Source of the DNA: Rhynochetos jubatus
Taxonomy: Eukaryota; Chordata; Aves; Eurypygiformes; Rhynochetidae
NCBI GenBank assembly: GCA_027574665.1
Contig: CM050654.1
Span: 29,407,722-29,471,721, forward strand
DNA length: 64,000 nucleotides
Direction of reading: 5' to 3'
The position numbers and the translations under genes are program-made. Positions 22,816-34,108 of the stretch are shown here, one piece after another; the first letter of the stretch is position 1, and the number at the start of each line of letters is the position of its first letter. The notes beneath the pieces are model-generated. The model had not been told where the DNA came from. It was given only the letters and a program-made list of their open reading frames with translations, and did not search any database.

Positions 22816-25679
22816 GCCTTCTATTTTTGGAGAAGCCTAAGAAGAGATGATGCTCTCTGTATTGAGATTTTGTGGTCCTGTAGACAGGGTCAGCCTCATA
22901 TCAAAGAACTGTTCGCACATTAAAAAGTCTGTCAAGCCCACCACTGCTGGTCAAGAAAAACTACTAAATCAGCTAGTAGCAATCATGGCTGGGGAAAGGA
23001 AAGACAACAGTAAAATTGCAACAAAGAAATTACATTGATTCCAAGCTGGAGCATGAGTTCTTTCCCCCTGAAAAATTCAACATGCTAAAATGTCTTCACA
23101 CTATTCTTGATTTAGCTAATCCAAATGTAGGTAGAAGTGACACCAGATGAGTCAGGCACACCGTCTGGACCCAAACTCTGAATTTGGAAGTGATAAACTC
23201 ACAAAAGTTTGCTTGAATGTTTCATTTCAACAGTTAAAGCAAAAGCCAAACTTCCCATTTAACTTTCAGACACCTTGCAGTTGAAAATATCCAAAGGTTA
23301 AGGGGTTCTGCTGAGACTAAATGTAAATTGTGTAACTCTAGTTTTAACCCATGTTAAGTTAATGCAATGGACTAGCAGAGACATATGGAAAGGACTGCTG
23401 GGAAAATGATCCTCAGAGATTGCTTTCTGCCACCCACTGAAAAGAGCATGATTAGGTTTGGCCAAGTAATGGCAGCTACATGTATCCATTGCTAGCCAGT
23501 GAAATCTCAGAGAGCAGTTATAATTGCTCAGAAGGTGTCAACAAACAGAAAAAGATACACCTCACTCTGACAGAGATAGAAAGACACAATTCTGCCTGGA
23601 CTGCCAAGAAAGCACAACAACATGGTCTGTAAGACGCCACCTCACAAGGCCTTTTGGTATATTTGTAACTTCTAAAATGTACGTTTGCACAGCACATGAC
23701 TGAAGATCTGAGCATTTCTGAATAATGTCTTTCTTAGGAACCTCTCATCATTAGCAATGACTAAGATGATCTTCCTCACTGCTGAACTTATTTCTTCTAT
23801 GCCCTTTCTCTTTTTGTCACAATTCCTTTACCCCATAAATACTTCACTTTTTGCCTATGTCAGGAAAGAATATCTACATATACTTAAACCAGAAATTAAC
23901 CAGTTCCATTAAGCATTGCACTCTTATCCACACCCTAGCCTATGAATAAATACAGAAGATATGTATCTCATCCGGATGTACCATTTTCAAATGCAGTCAT
24001 CTGATCTCCACGTTCTATTTACTGTATTATTCCACTAATGCAATTCTTAGTGCGAAATCAGAAAAACCTTTTCCCATGAGTGGGTGGGAGAAAGAGAAAT
24101 ACAACCATGGTCAAGGTAAAATTAAGTGACTAATGATCTCAGATTTTAAATTATAAAATTGTAGTCAACAGGAGTATGCTGTTTCATCTAATGGACAAAC
24201 GATTGCAGTTTAAGTATCTGAATAATTACTGTGTTTGGAACAAGAATGCACAGTGTTTGAGAATCCTTTCTGAATAATTGTAGTATTTCTCCCAGAATTT
24301 GTGTCTGATAATTGACTAGTCTGAAGGTTGCTATGGTAAACACTTAGCTTACACAGCACATAGTGTAGGAAGCAGATACAAACTAAAAGGGAGACCGGTG
24401 CCTGTAAAACAGCATATGATTCTTTTTTGTGTACATTAATTGTCAAAGATATTAAGACAAGAACCTAAAAGGGGACCTACATAGCTAAGCCACTTGTGCC
24501 TACTGATTTCAATGGAGTTGCAAAGTCAGAATTTAACTTGAAGATATTTACATCAGGATTAATAATCTTTAAGGTATTAAATATGCTTTTCTCCCTTTCT
24601 TAAGTGCCTGCCACCTTCTTGGGAAGCTGATATTCTGACAAGATTTTCTTTTTCACTGACACAATGACAATCAGAGAGATGTCAAAATAGTCTTATTCTC
24701 ATCTTTATTATTGTTTATTACTGATGCCAGATAGATCCTTAGACACAAGTTTTTTGATGTTTTGATGCTTAGGCATTGTAGAAAACTGCAACTAAAATGT
24801 ATGTGATAGGAGAGGGGTGGAGGCAGAGTTCAAGGAAACAGGAGGATAGCATCAGCTCAGCTGGGCGTAATAATGAGCATGACATGGTGCAATCCACCAC
24901 ACAGCCTGTCTGTCTGTAAGAGTTTTAGATATTACAACAAGATAACATTTACAAAGAATTTAAAAGAACTAACAATACACAGACTGGGGGGCTCAAGGGA
25001 GACAGTCACCTGGACAGAGCTGCTCCTGATTGACACCACAGTGAGTAAAAGGCAAGCCTGACACAATTGTGAAGGACAAAGTCCCTTCACAAGTCTTGCT
25101 TGTGCTTCTGAATAAAGTATGTTAAATATTTGATTATTTATCTCAGATGGCTTTTGACAATCTGGAAAGAAAATGCAGATTTTAGGGACAAGGATCTGTA
25201 TTTTTCAAACTGCCACCATTGATTTTAGCCAGCTCTAGTTTGTGTTTACTGCCCACTACAGAAGTTTATGAGACTATGATTGTTACACTGGCACTATGGA
25301 CAGAACAGATCTGTGTGAATATCCCTACACCAATTCCACTTGTCCCTGATTTAATCCATTAAAAAAAATTCCTTTTGTGAGCCTCCTCATGTAATGATAA
25401 ACTCTATCTAAAGAAAATGGTTAAAGGTAATTAAAGTTTACAATGACTGCTGGAACTCTGTCCAGTATCATCTTGCTCAGAGAAACAGGTGCAGCATCAC
25501 ATACCAGCAGGGCACAAAAAGAAGACATTAAAGGCAGCCCATAAAAATGGCAGCGGAAAGTGAGTAATAACATAATTTTTAATAAGAGATATTAGAAATG
25601 TAAGAAAACACTGCATGATGACACAGAAGTAGCCAAAGCAAATCATAAAGCTAAGAACTGGAAAAGGAAAGAGCCACTC
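22816..25679. other. Non-coding stretch, no gene recognised
   Basis: Unique sequence; the short frames present (for example 22847-23038 plus, 24210-24446 minus) are unrecognised. An ancient amniote repeat phrase, actgatttcaatggagttg, lies at 24502-24520, with a degenerate 'cagaatttaacttg' following. Nothing else was seen. Confidence 0.55.
24480..24545 (+). repeat. Ancient amniote repeat fragment with 'gatttcaatgga' phrase
   Basis: 'ctaagccacttgtgcctact', then 'gatttcaatggagttgcaaa' and 'gtcagaatttaac', follows the order of old, widely scattered amniote repeats that contain 'cactgatttcaatggagtt'. Related phrases occur at 29352, 39089 (opposite orientation), 42339 and 46781. The family is not named because it could not be searched. 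Confidence 0.35.
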
Positions 25680-26060
25680 CATGAGCAGTGGAACTGTTGG
25701 AGGCAGGTTCCGAGCATGTGTTGACGTCCTACGTCACTGCCCACAGCAATCGCCTGCTCCTGCCGGTTCCTCAGCACTTCCAAAGCCATCTCCTAAGCCA
25801 TTTCACTGACCTGTCCTATAGCAGGTCAGTCATTTATACAGTGCACATATCTCCCTTTTGTAGGTGTGAAGCTGCACACGCTGAAACTGTTTCTGAGCCG
25901 TTTGGAGCGTACTGGTGGGTAACAGTGAGACACAGCATGCTGAACCTGCGCAGTGGCCATTGCCTCCACAGGAGTGAGGACGCATGGCTCGCTCTGACTG
26001 CGACCAATTTCCGCCAGTTGCACAATTTTCAATAACTGCACAATAATGGTAAGAAAGGCT
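25680..26060 (+). promoter_or_regulatory. CpG-enriched block with CRE palindrome; candidate promoter or exon
   Basis: About 13 CpG dinucleotides fall between 25710 and 26018, while the flanking kilobases have almost none. The block contains TGACGT-CCT-ACGTCA (25722-25736), two CREB/ATF half-sites as a near-palindrome. A perfect 9-bp inverted repeat (actgacctg / caggtcagt) lies at 25805-25830, and a TGCGCA word near 25950. A polypyrimidine tract ending tttgtag (25863) and a gtaaga donor-like word after 26048 bracket a 185-nt exon-like interval. One plus frame is open from 25688 to its stop at 26035, and minus frames are open too, so open length alone is not informative. No protein family is recognised. 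Alternatives are a lncRNA promoter, a small CpG island, or a repeat unknown to me. Confidence 0.3.
25805..25830. other. Perfect 9-bp inverted repeat (hairpin)
   Basis: Arms actgacctg (25805-25813) and caggtcagt (25822-25830) flank an 8-base spacer. The arms contain TGACCT and AGGTCA, so the same site reads as everted nuclear-receptor half-sites. Either use is inference. Confidence 0.6.
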
Positions 26061-26579
26061 GACATAAAGAAATTATATACAGGTGTAAAATAGATATGAA
26101 GTCGATTCTTTTATTTTCACTTCAGCCTGTCTTCCACATAAGGACAGATGCACAGGCAATTTAAATCCATACAGGGAACAGACGCTTCTAGCTCTCATTT
26201 TCAGAGGTGACAATGGGTGCACTGCAGTCAGATCCCCACTGCCTTTCCATGGAGTTAGGCATGATAGTCAATTTTGTTGTATTACAGTCTATTACTAATT
26301 TACAGAGAACACAGACTTTTCAGATGCTCTGCTCCGCTTGTCCTGTCTGAAAGAAGTAGTAAGTAGGATCCTCTCTTTTTTTCAGGAAAGCGTCATTTTT
26401 TTGTTCATTTTAAAAACAAAATCCTTAGTGGATATAATTTTTTCACCTGTAACTTTCCTCTTTACTCCCCTTGTTCCTGAGAAACTTGTATTGCTTATTT
26501 TTCATGAAAGGCTTGTCAAGATGAGAAGCCATCACAGAAACATTTCAAAATTTCTCCGACAATTGACTCATTCATAATC

Positions 26580-26700
26580 TAATTGCGCCGGCAGGCAAGA
26601 AACTCCAAAAGTCCCTCGATGTGCCATGACAGTTTTTACACGAATCTTGACAACACTTGCCAAGTGATTTTCACAGCCTTGAAGTTTCTGTCAAAAGAAT
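26580..26700. promoter_or_regulatory. Possible conserved non-coding element
   Basis: A compact, balanced-composition block with a few CpGs (attgcgccggc, cctcgatg, cacgaat) preserved in CpG-poor surroundings. It includes words such as 'gccatgacagtttttacacg' and 'tgccaagtgattttcacag'. The look is that of deeply conserved vertebrate non-coding sequence, but this could not be tested. Confidence 0.25.
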
Positions 26701-27181
26701 AGAGAGAAGAATGAGAAACCCAGGGACGCTGACCACATGAAATGCAACTCAATAATTTTTCTTCCTCCAAGCTGAAATGCTAGCCTAAAATTGTCATGTG
26801 AAAGGCACACAAGGAGAAATATTTGCTTTTCTGATAATGTCTTCTTTTCATCCTGGGTTCAAGGTGTACAATGAAATTAAGCTCTTTTAAGGTATTATTC
26901 CCATCATAGGAAAAAAAGAAGGTCTATCCGGCATTAGAGGAAAGATCTGCCAGTATCCTTTTGTAGTAGCACCTACTAATGGATATATAAAGAGAAGGAT
27001 AGGTACAGAGCAAGAACAAGCACCACTGATGAACAGGTCCTACTTCTATAGACATGGGTTTGTCTTCCAACAGTCCTGGTGGTCAGTCTTAGAGGGGATG
27101 GAGGATATGACAGCAGAAAAACTATTTGTCTTGGTAAGAAAGCCAAGTCAACTACTGTCTTTGCTCCATAAAATGTTGGCA

Positions 27182-27210
27182 GGGGGCAGGGAGGAGGCGT
27201 GGGGGAGGGG
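27182..27210 (+). other. G-rich tract, probable G-quadruplex
   Basis: G-runs of 5, 3, 5 and 4 bases with loops of 2, about 9 and 1 bases (the long loop holds extra GG pairs). It is weaker than the 752 and 22141 motifs because of the long loop. Confidence 0.55.
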
Positions 27211-28429
27211 ACTGTGCTTTAGCCCACAGGTTTTGGGCTTGACCCTGAATGGAGACACATAAGGAAGCTTATTTTCCTCAGACCTATTGTTTCTAGCTGT
27301 CTGTCAGTCAAATAAATTTGTATTATCTACAGACATGTTACATTTCAGTTGATCTTTTAAGTGGGGTTTTTTTGACTCAATGGAACATTGATGCCTACTA
27401 AAAAAAAGAGCAAAAAGTTACATATAAAATGAGTGCATGACCTGGGGGCTATATACTGTTTATGCCTTAAACATTTGACTCAAAAGTTTATCCTCATTGC
27501 TTAATATTTTAGACCTCAGTACAGAACAAAAGAGCTACTGCTAAAAAACAGAGCATGAGAATGAATTAATTCACTCTGGTTTTGGTCTCTCCCTTCAATT
27601 TACTTCCCTATTGTGACATATTTTCCAAGCAAATATAGATTTTCAAAACCACAAGAAAATGAAGTGCAAATAGGAATATTTACTTACTGTATTCATGCTA
27701 GAAATCTAGCCCTTTTGAAAGCTCATTGTGGGTTTGAGACACTTAAAGAAAAAAAACAATACCATCTGGAGTAGAAAACAAAACAGGCATCAAATTTGCC
27801 ACTCTATGACATTGAATACTACAGTCGATAGAAATGTTGCTCTGTCTCATTAACATCAGAACAGGTAGATTTATATGACCGCTTGGTTACTATGTTAGAC
27901 CTCATCATGCTTAACAATAAAGAGCTTAAGGCTGCCTGCACCGAGCCAGAAGTATGCAATATTTCAATAATACTAATCAGTTGGGATGGATTTTGTAGGA
28001 GAAAAAAAAAAAACCAAATCACAGATTTGAGCAGGTTTAGTATTTTCAGTAGGAGACATCTTAAAGGAAATTCAGTCTCCCACCACAGATATGTGTCTGA
28101 ACAAGAAGAGTGAATTTTTCTCATGAAGGGAAGGGCTCTCCCTCCTCTCTCAGCTAGACAGGGAGTGAACAGGAAGTTTAGGTTAGATGCTGGAGTTAAG
28201 TGAAATGATTGCCCCAAGATGTCTCTTTCTCCCAAACCCTCTTCCTGCTACTGCAGATGGAAACTTCTCACAGACACGCTGACAGATGACTGTGACCTCC
28301 TTCTATGAACACTTGCTTTTGCTAGTATTTTATAGTGCATAGAAAAGCAATGAGATGGCTCGGGAGAAGACTTGGGAAGTGACAAGAAACAGCATTATGC
28401 TATCAAATATGCCTCACAAATGACGTATG

Positions 28430-28860
28430 TCTTAATGATTTAATGAAACAGGGTTGCTATTTCATTGGCTGGACAGATTTGGTCAAATGCCTGAACAGCA
28501 CTTGCGAACATTAATACAAATTCCGAGTGGCTATTCAATTCCATGTTCACAGCCCTTATTATTCAAGATGCTGTGTGACTGTCAGAAGAAAACAGATTGC
28601 TGTTCATTTTAATCAGTCAGATCATAGTTTTAGTGAACGTGCCTGTTTGATGTGATTGCATCTTGTGCAACTGAGCGAAATGAGACAAAAAGAGCAATTT
28701 TATATCACGTAGATAATAACAGATGCGCCCCTCAGAATTCATTATAGAAATCTGTTTTGCAGCCGTATGTTCCACTTCATCTGAAATCCTTTTGTTCTCA
28801 TCAGCCTCTTCCTGTGTGAAACTACCACTTTGCATTTTGCAAGCATCAACTAATGGAATC
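28430..28860. promoter_or_regulatory. Strongest conserved-non-coding-like block
   Basis: About 430 bp of non-repetitive sequence with dense regulatory-like words and no low-complexity DNA. Examples are tttcattggctggacag (CCAAT-type), 'gaacattaatacaaattccg', 'gctgttcattttaatcag', tgatgtgattgcatc, 'tgtgcaactgagcgaaatga', 'catctgaaatccttttgttc' (SOX-like) and ttgcattttgcaag. CpGs are retained. I see no coding frame across it (the only frame, 28617-28835 minus, is unrecognised). The likely reading is an enhancer of a distant developmental gene. This is inference without alignment. Confidence 0.3.
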
Positions 28861-29659
28861 TGATATTACTTTGTCCATATCCTTGGATCCCCTGTTAAAT
28901 ATTGAAAACCAAGAAGTCTAGTTTTCCATAACCTACTAAAATAACCTCCGTGTTGTCACCTGTTTGTAAAGCACCAGGTACATTTACCCTTTATATTATT
29001 ATATACTTTTTAAATATCAACCAAATAAAAAAAGAGAGCATTAGTAGAAAATAGCTTTTAAAATATTTTGTTTCCTTGGCTTTTTCTTTTGCCTCAGTCT
29101 ACACCTTCAGGGTGAGCAAAGCTGTATGAAATCTCAGCTCAGCCTTGGTGTCATTTTAGTTTAAGGTGTGTTCAAATCTGGAGCCATCCAAATTCCCTTA
29201 GGACTTATATGCATGTGTATGAATCAAAATTACAGGTATCATATGCTGCTTCTTTTCCTCATAACATTTTTTGAACGCCTACGTGACTATGCTGACTAAT
29301 ATGTATTTTATTGGCTCAATCCTTAGCTGATATATATTCAAGTGGCTCCACAGATTTTAATGGAGTTATGCCAAATTACATTACTCCAATGGTTTGGCTG
29401 AAATCCTATACACTTTGACATCATTGGCAGAGCTCCCGTTGTCTTCAGCAAAGCAATTATTTCAATGTATATGCTTGGCATACAGAGACCCACCTCAGCA
29501 GAAGGTCGTGCAGTCAGGCGAGTGGTGTGATGCCTTAGAGACATCACATTCATCCTGTGAGGTCTGCTAGAGGTCAGCACTAAAACATGAATTTGTTGAC
29601 TAGATAAAAGAAGGAATGAAGGAAAGGTGGATCAAACATGAATTAACTTTTGCCAAAAT
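28861..29659. other. Non-coding stretch, ancient repeat phrase
   Basis: No gene recognised. 'cagattttaatggagttatg' (29351-29370), followed by 'ccaaattacattac' and 'ggtttggctgaaatcc', resembles the old amniote repeat described at 24480. The rest is AT-rich unique sequence. Confidence 0.5.
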
Positions 29660-29757
29660 CATAGAATCATAGAATGGTTTAGGTTGGAAGGGACGTTAAA
29701 GATCATCCAGTTCCAACCCTCCTGCCACGGGCAGTGACACCTTCCACTAGAATCATT
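29660..29757 (-). mobile_element. CR1 LINE 3' terminal fragment, short
   Basis: The plus strand reads atcatagaatcatagaatgg (terminal 8-mer repeats of CR1 in reverse complement). It continues with 'tttaggttggaagggacgtt', 'aaagatcatccagttccaac' and 'cctcctgccacgggcagtga', ending at 'caccttccactag'. Only about 100 bp of the 3' end remains. It is close to consensus and hence probably one of the younger copies here. The insertion was 5'-truncated during target-primed reverse transcription, which is usual for CR1. Confidence 0.95.
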
Positions 29758-30876
29758 CAAAGATGTTTCAGTGTAAATTTGAGCAGTGACTCAGTGTTGC
29801 CTTACTTTTCTTTGTCTTTCTTATAAAGTCACTGGCTTCCTTAAATGTGTCCCTTTAGCCTTTCTGTAATTAGAAATCAAAATTTTCTCTGGGTCAAGCC
29901 TGAAGGAATATACATATGAAATTGATAGATCAAGCACTGGTACCCAGTCATACCTCTGCACCCACTCCTCACAACCTGCCCATGTAGTACCCTAACTTCT
30001 GTTCAAGGGCACCTTGTAACTCCCCATCCTTCCTTCGTGTCCTCTGAGCGACTTCACCTGTTCTTGGAGGCCCTGTTTGTTTCCCATATCCATTTGTCTA
30101 GAGCATCCACAATATCAGGACACTACAGAGTTGTTTATCATCTATGTCTCCCTCTATGATACCTGCATGGGTTTTCCACACCCAAAACTCTAGTTCTCAG
30201 CATAGGGACTAACCCCCATAATCCTCATCACCTTCTACCCATGCTTCTGTGTGAATTGTTGCTAGTGCCTTCTCTGTACAAGCCCTTCTCCCTTCCTTAA
30301 ATCTCTTTTCTACTCCTACTTCACTCTAAGATCTTAAGTCCGCATCCAACTCATGGTACAGCAAAGGCTTGATATGACAGCCTGCATTCCCATAGGATAC
30401 CTAGTGAACCTGCAGCATAGACTGGCGGAGAAGGCAACCAGATAATTAAATTCTCTTCTGTTCTTTTTACAGCCCAACTATATATCTGATGTGTAACCTT
30501 GGACCTCCAATATCTATCACATCTGTTTACATCTATTTAGACTAAATGTATTTAGATGAGGCTGCATTGTAGGTTTGAATAGTATCTTGCACAATCAGAT
30601 CCTGATCTCGGAATAATTTTGAAATCAGAGAAGTATTTCCATTCAGTTAAGAAAAAAAGTCATGGAGTTCTTTTTATTTGCTTGGCTTAGTTTGATTTAG
30701 CATTTTATTGGAGGGAGGGATTTTTTATTGTTGTGGTATTTTACTGTTTCATAGAGACACTCAGCTAATCTTTTTTCCTTTTTTTGAAATTTCCTGTTTC
30801 TCAGTCTGGACAGCAAATCAAAAAGTCAGTCATTCATACAATAATACCTAGCTCTTCTAAACTCCATTGAAATGCC

Positions 30877-30930
<54 letters not shown>

Positions 30931-31199
30931 TGATTTTCAGTCCTATTTCAGCAGAGAACGTCACATACTTAAGCTATTGCCTTGTTAGACTAGAGGTATG
31001 CTAAATGATAAAGGGACTGTCTCTCTCATGCATGTTTGAAGAGAGCAAGGGGATTTCTATTTCTTGTAAACCTGGAGGAGCCTGATAACACAGACGTTTT
31101 TTAATCTGAAAGCTAGACTTTCATCAAGTGCAACTTTTATATCTTGAGAGACAGATGCTGAGGCTCTGAAACATCCGAAAAACCTAGTGGAAAAAAAAA
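29758..31199. other. Non-coding stretch, no gene recognised
   Basis: Unique sequence including a pyrimidine-rich, slightly GC-richer part from 29940 to 30420 with no recognisable exon. The (AAT)18 microsatellite lies at 30877-30930. Confidence 0.55.
30877..30930 (+). repeat. (AAT)18 microsatellite
   Basis: Eighteen uninterrupted AAT units (54 bp). Uninterrupted trinucleotide arrays of this length are typically polymorphic between individuals. Confidence 0.97.
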
Positions 31200-31660
31200 A
31201 GGTGTAAATTACACTTGTGTTAACAGTAAAGGGACAGGTGCAAAATCCATATCAAAATGTTATGAATTATATTGCAGGCCTAATGTTGCTTTGTGTGTGA
31301 TATTAATGTTGTTGAAAACACATTGACATAAAAGCCTAATATATACATTACCAGTCAAGGCTGAAATAAAGGCAGGAAGGTTATCATTGACAGTATGGAT
31401 ATAAACATATCAGTCTTATAATAGTATTATAAATAAAAAGGTTGTTAATTTAACAATGGCCATATATATATATTTAAGTAATGTCAGTGCTCACACATTG
31501 CCAGACTTTGTATCAGCATTTATATGGGATCTCATAAAACAGCCAAATACTTCCTGTTAACTTTTAGGAAATGATAGCTCAAACATGACCATAAACATGA
31601 TTCTGCTGCATAAATCAGGTCTGTACATGTGTAAATTGCATTGGTAATTTATAAACATAA
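31200..31660. promoter_or_regulatory. Possible conserved non-coding block
   Basis: Long non-repetitive AT-rich block with words typical of conserved enhancers: 'ctaatgttgctttgtgtgtg', gatattaatgttgttg, 'ataaaagcctaatatataca', 'ggttatcattgacagtatgg', 'taatttaacaatggcc' (SOX-like) and 'tgctgcataaatcaggt'. A short TA run (31462-31474) lies inside. No gene frame was seen. Based on texture only. Confidence 0.25.
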
Positions 31661-33521
31661 ATGTAAACAGAATAGCCTGCCCATGCATCCAAAGCACCAA
31701 AGTAATGCAAGACAGGCTCAGGAAATCACACCCAGATTCTGCAGGTATGTGGTGTTAGAGCACAGAAGAACAAATAAATTTTTTGTAAGTGATATCCATC
31801 ATGGTCAGGCCTCAAAGTTCGCAAGGAGCGTATATTAAAGGCAGAAATGTATACATGACCCTGCCAGGTATCCCCCAGCCCTATTATTTTCTTATGAAGA
31901 CTTTGTGCTAGCAGTCAATGGGAACTTTTGAGAAGATATTTGCCATTTCTGTGGTGCCAAGCACTCATTCTACAACACATTTCTATTAGTTCTTCTATTC
32001 AAGGCCACTTACCAAGGACCTTGGGACTATGGAAACATCTAATGTTTGAGGAATTGGGAGACTGACAGTCCAAAGAGACACAGATACATAATGTGCGTGG
32101 CATCATCTTTCTTATGTGCAAGAAAGTTCAGATTTGCTTTTAAAACCATGCCAAAAGCTGACAATTTCACTCAGTTGTCCTTCCGTGCTGTCTCACATAA
32201 GGACTTTTAAAAGGTAGGGGGAAAACTACATATGGACCAAAGATCTTCACTTTTATGTTTTGCTCTTTAAAATAGTTGTGCAAGGCATCAGGGCTCATGA
32301 CCACAAACCCCACTGGCAGACAGCTTGACTGCCAGGCCCTCTTCTGGAACCATAAGACAAATTTCTTTCCATTAAATCTACTCATCTGATTTTTCATACC
32401 AAGTGCACAGGCGTCAAAAATGCTTGTAACTCTTCCTGAGAAGTACTGCTGACTCCTGTTTCAAAAACATCTTCACTTACCCAGTGCAGAACAGCACTTC
32501 ATTGCTCTGTATAGAGAATTAAATAATCGAAGAAATATTGTGCCACTCCCATAACTGAGGTATTAATGTTGCTTTAAGGAATGTGATGTTTCCTGCCAAG
32601 CAACCATCTGTTGAATGAAATATGTGAGACTAAAATGAGGCTAAAAAGGAGACTGCAGATACGATAGCTCCATATTGGAAGCTTCCTGGTACCGTGGGAA
32701 AGCTAATCAGTGTTGATCCTGACAGCTGTAGGTGTTCAGCTCCCAACAACTAGCAAAGTACTCTCATACCTTTTTTTATTTTATCTTTTTAGTTTTTCAA
32801 GGGTGAAGATCAATCCAGAGCTACTTGCTCAGCATTTTTAGAGCAGAGTAAATTAAGGAGACAGAACATTGTCTCTGATAGTGTTTTAAATGAGACAAAA
32901 GTGGATACTAGGAGACATGAATTTGAAGTAACTTTGACTGATTACCCATGAGAACAATCACTGAGACTCAAAATATGTTAGAGATTATTATGTTGGTTTG
33001 ATCTTTTATATCTACTACTACACTTCCTGGTTTTGTGAAGTGCAAGGAAGAGGTATTGGACATCTGGAGAGCCTCTTAAATCTTTTTTCCTCTACAGTCT
33101 CCCACAGTGTGATTAGTTAGACAGCACCCCCTTCTTTGAAAAAGAATCTCTGTGTATCTTAATTCATATTTGCAAAGGCATGCACAGACATCAAGGGTCC
33201 AGAAATTCAGCCACCCAGGTATCTCACTAAAGCGTGAGCACAGATGACATCTGACTGATCTCACAGGCGAACAATACTCAGAAAGCTCATAAGGATGCAG
33301 AAGAACTGTGGTCATTTGCCTGTCCCCTTCTTCTAACTTGAATTCCATACTGAAACAACACGGAATTTAGATTACCAAACTGAACAAGTATTTTGAGTAT
33401 CTCACCAAAATTAAATCAAGATTATTTATTCTGAGGTCTTCAGATTATTTCTGGCTCTACTTTCTCTGAATCTTACTCTTAGTACTTGTACAACACAGTT
33501 AGTGATACTGAACTTCTGGAT
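31661..33521. other. Non-coding stretch, no gene recognised
   Basis: Unique sequence. Frames such as 31641-31838 plus, 32167-32397 minus and 33076-33348 minus are unrecognised and lack splice context. Nothing else was seen. Confidence 0.55.
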
Positions 33522-33565
33522 AACGTGCTTTGAGATCCTTGGAAGAAATGTGCTACATAAGAATG
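33522..33565 (+). repeat. Ancient retroposon tail (copy 2)
   Basis: 'aacgtgctttgagatccttg' then 'gaagaaatgtgctacataag' is a close match to the old amniote retroposon tail 'agcgctttgagatccttggatgaaaggcgctatataag'. It is the best preserved of the three copies in this window. Upstream sequence may include more of the element but is too diverged to delimit. Confidence 0.6.
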
Positions 33566-34036
33566 ATGACTTTTTACTGCTGAAAATCTGAGAAGACATT
33601 CAGCAACTTATGCTGGGCTGAGATCTCACATACAACATCTCTGTTAATTTGTGTCACATAGCAATGATTAGAAATGTGTAAAAGAAGTCCTTTTCAGATT
33701 CCTCCTCTAAGGAAATCTGAATTCTTTTAGCAGAGCTATGATATTCAGTAGTTAACACAAACTACATAAGGTAAAATATTCTCCTAAATATCATTGACCA
33801 GTTATTTCCCTTTAGTATTGCTGAGAAGAGTATCACAAGATGAACTAATTAAAAAACCCATCGTTGTATGGAAAGCTGAAATAGTGATTTTTCACATCCA
33901 GTGACAAGAAGCAGGCTTTTTTTTATCAGCCTGCACCAGTATCAGTTCGATCAGCTGGAGTTACTAGGTGTTTTCTCAGTTGTTTTGACTGACTGTGTAT
34001 ATTGGACCTTCTTAATTCTAACAGAGTACTTCAATT

Positions 34037-34108
34037 AAAAACAAACAAAAAAGGAAAAAAGAAAAAAAAAAGAAAATAGAAATGAGGGGAGAAAAAAGAA
34101 ATAAATGC
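34037..34108 (+). repeat. Purine-rich (A/G) low-complexity tract
   Basis: About 70 bases almost entirely A and G, with runs of up to ten A and a ggggag word. It is a simple sequence that can adopt triplex-like structures. There is no evidence that it is a poly(A) tail of a recognisable element. Confidence 0.75.

Larger units (their letters stand above)
26061..28429. other. Non-coding stretch, no gene recognised
   Basis: No supportable gene. It contains a conserved-element-like block at 26580-26700 and a G-rich quadruplex-capable tract at 27182-27210. An exon-like interval at about 27067-27132 (cttccaacag ... gtaaga) has no recognisable peptide. Open frames 26338-26577 and 27819-28235 (minus) are unrecognised. 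Confidence 0.5.

Noticed and set aside
27067-27133. Exon-like interval between caacag and gtaaga
   Set aside because: The acceptor has a weak pyrimidine tract and the peptide is unrecognised, with no partner exon.
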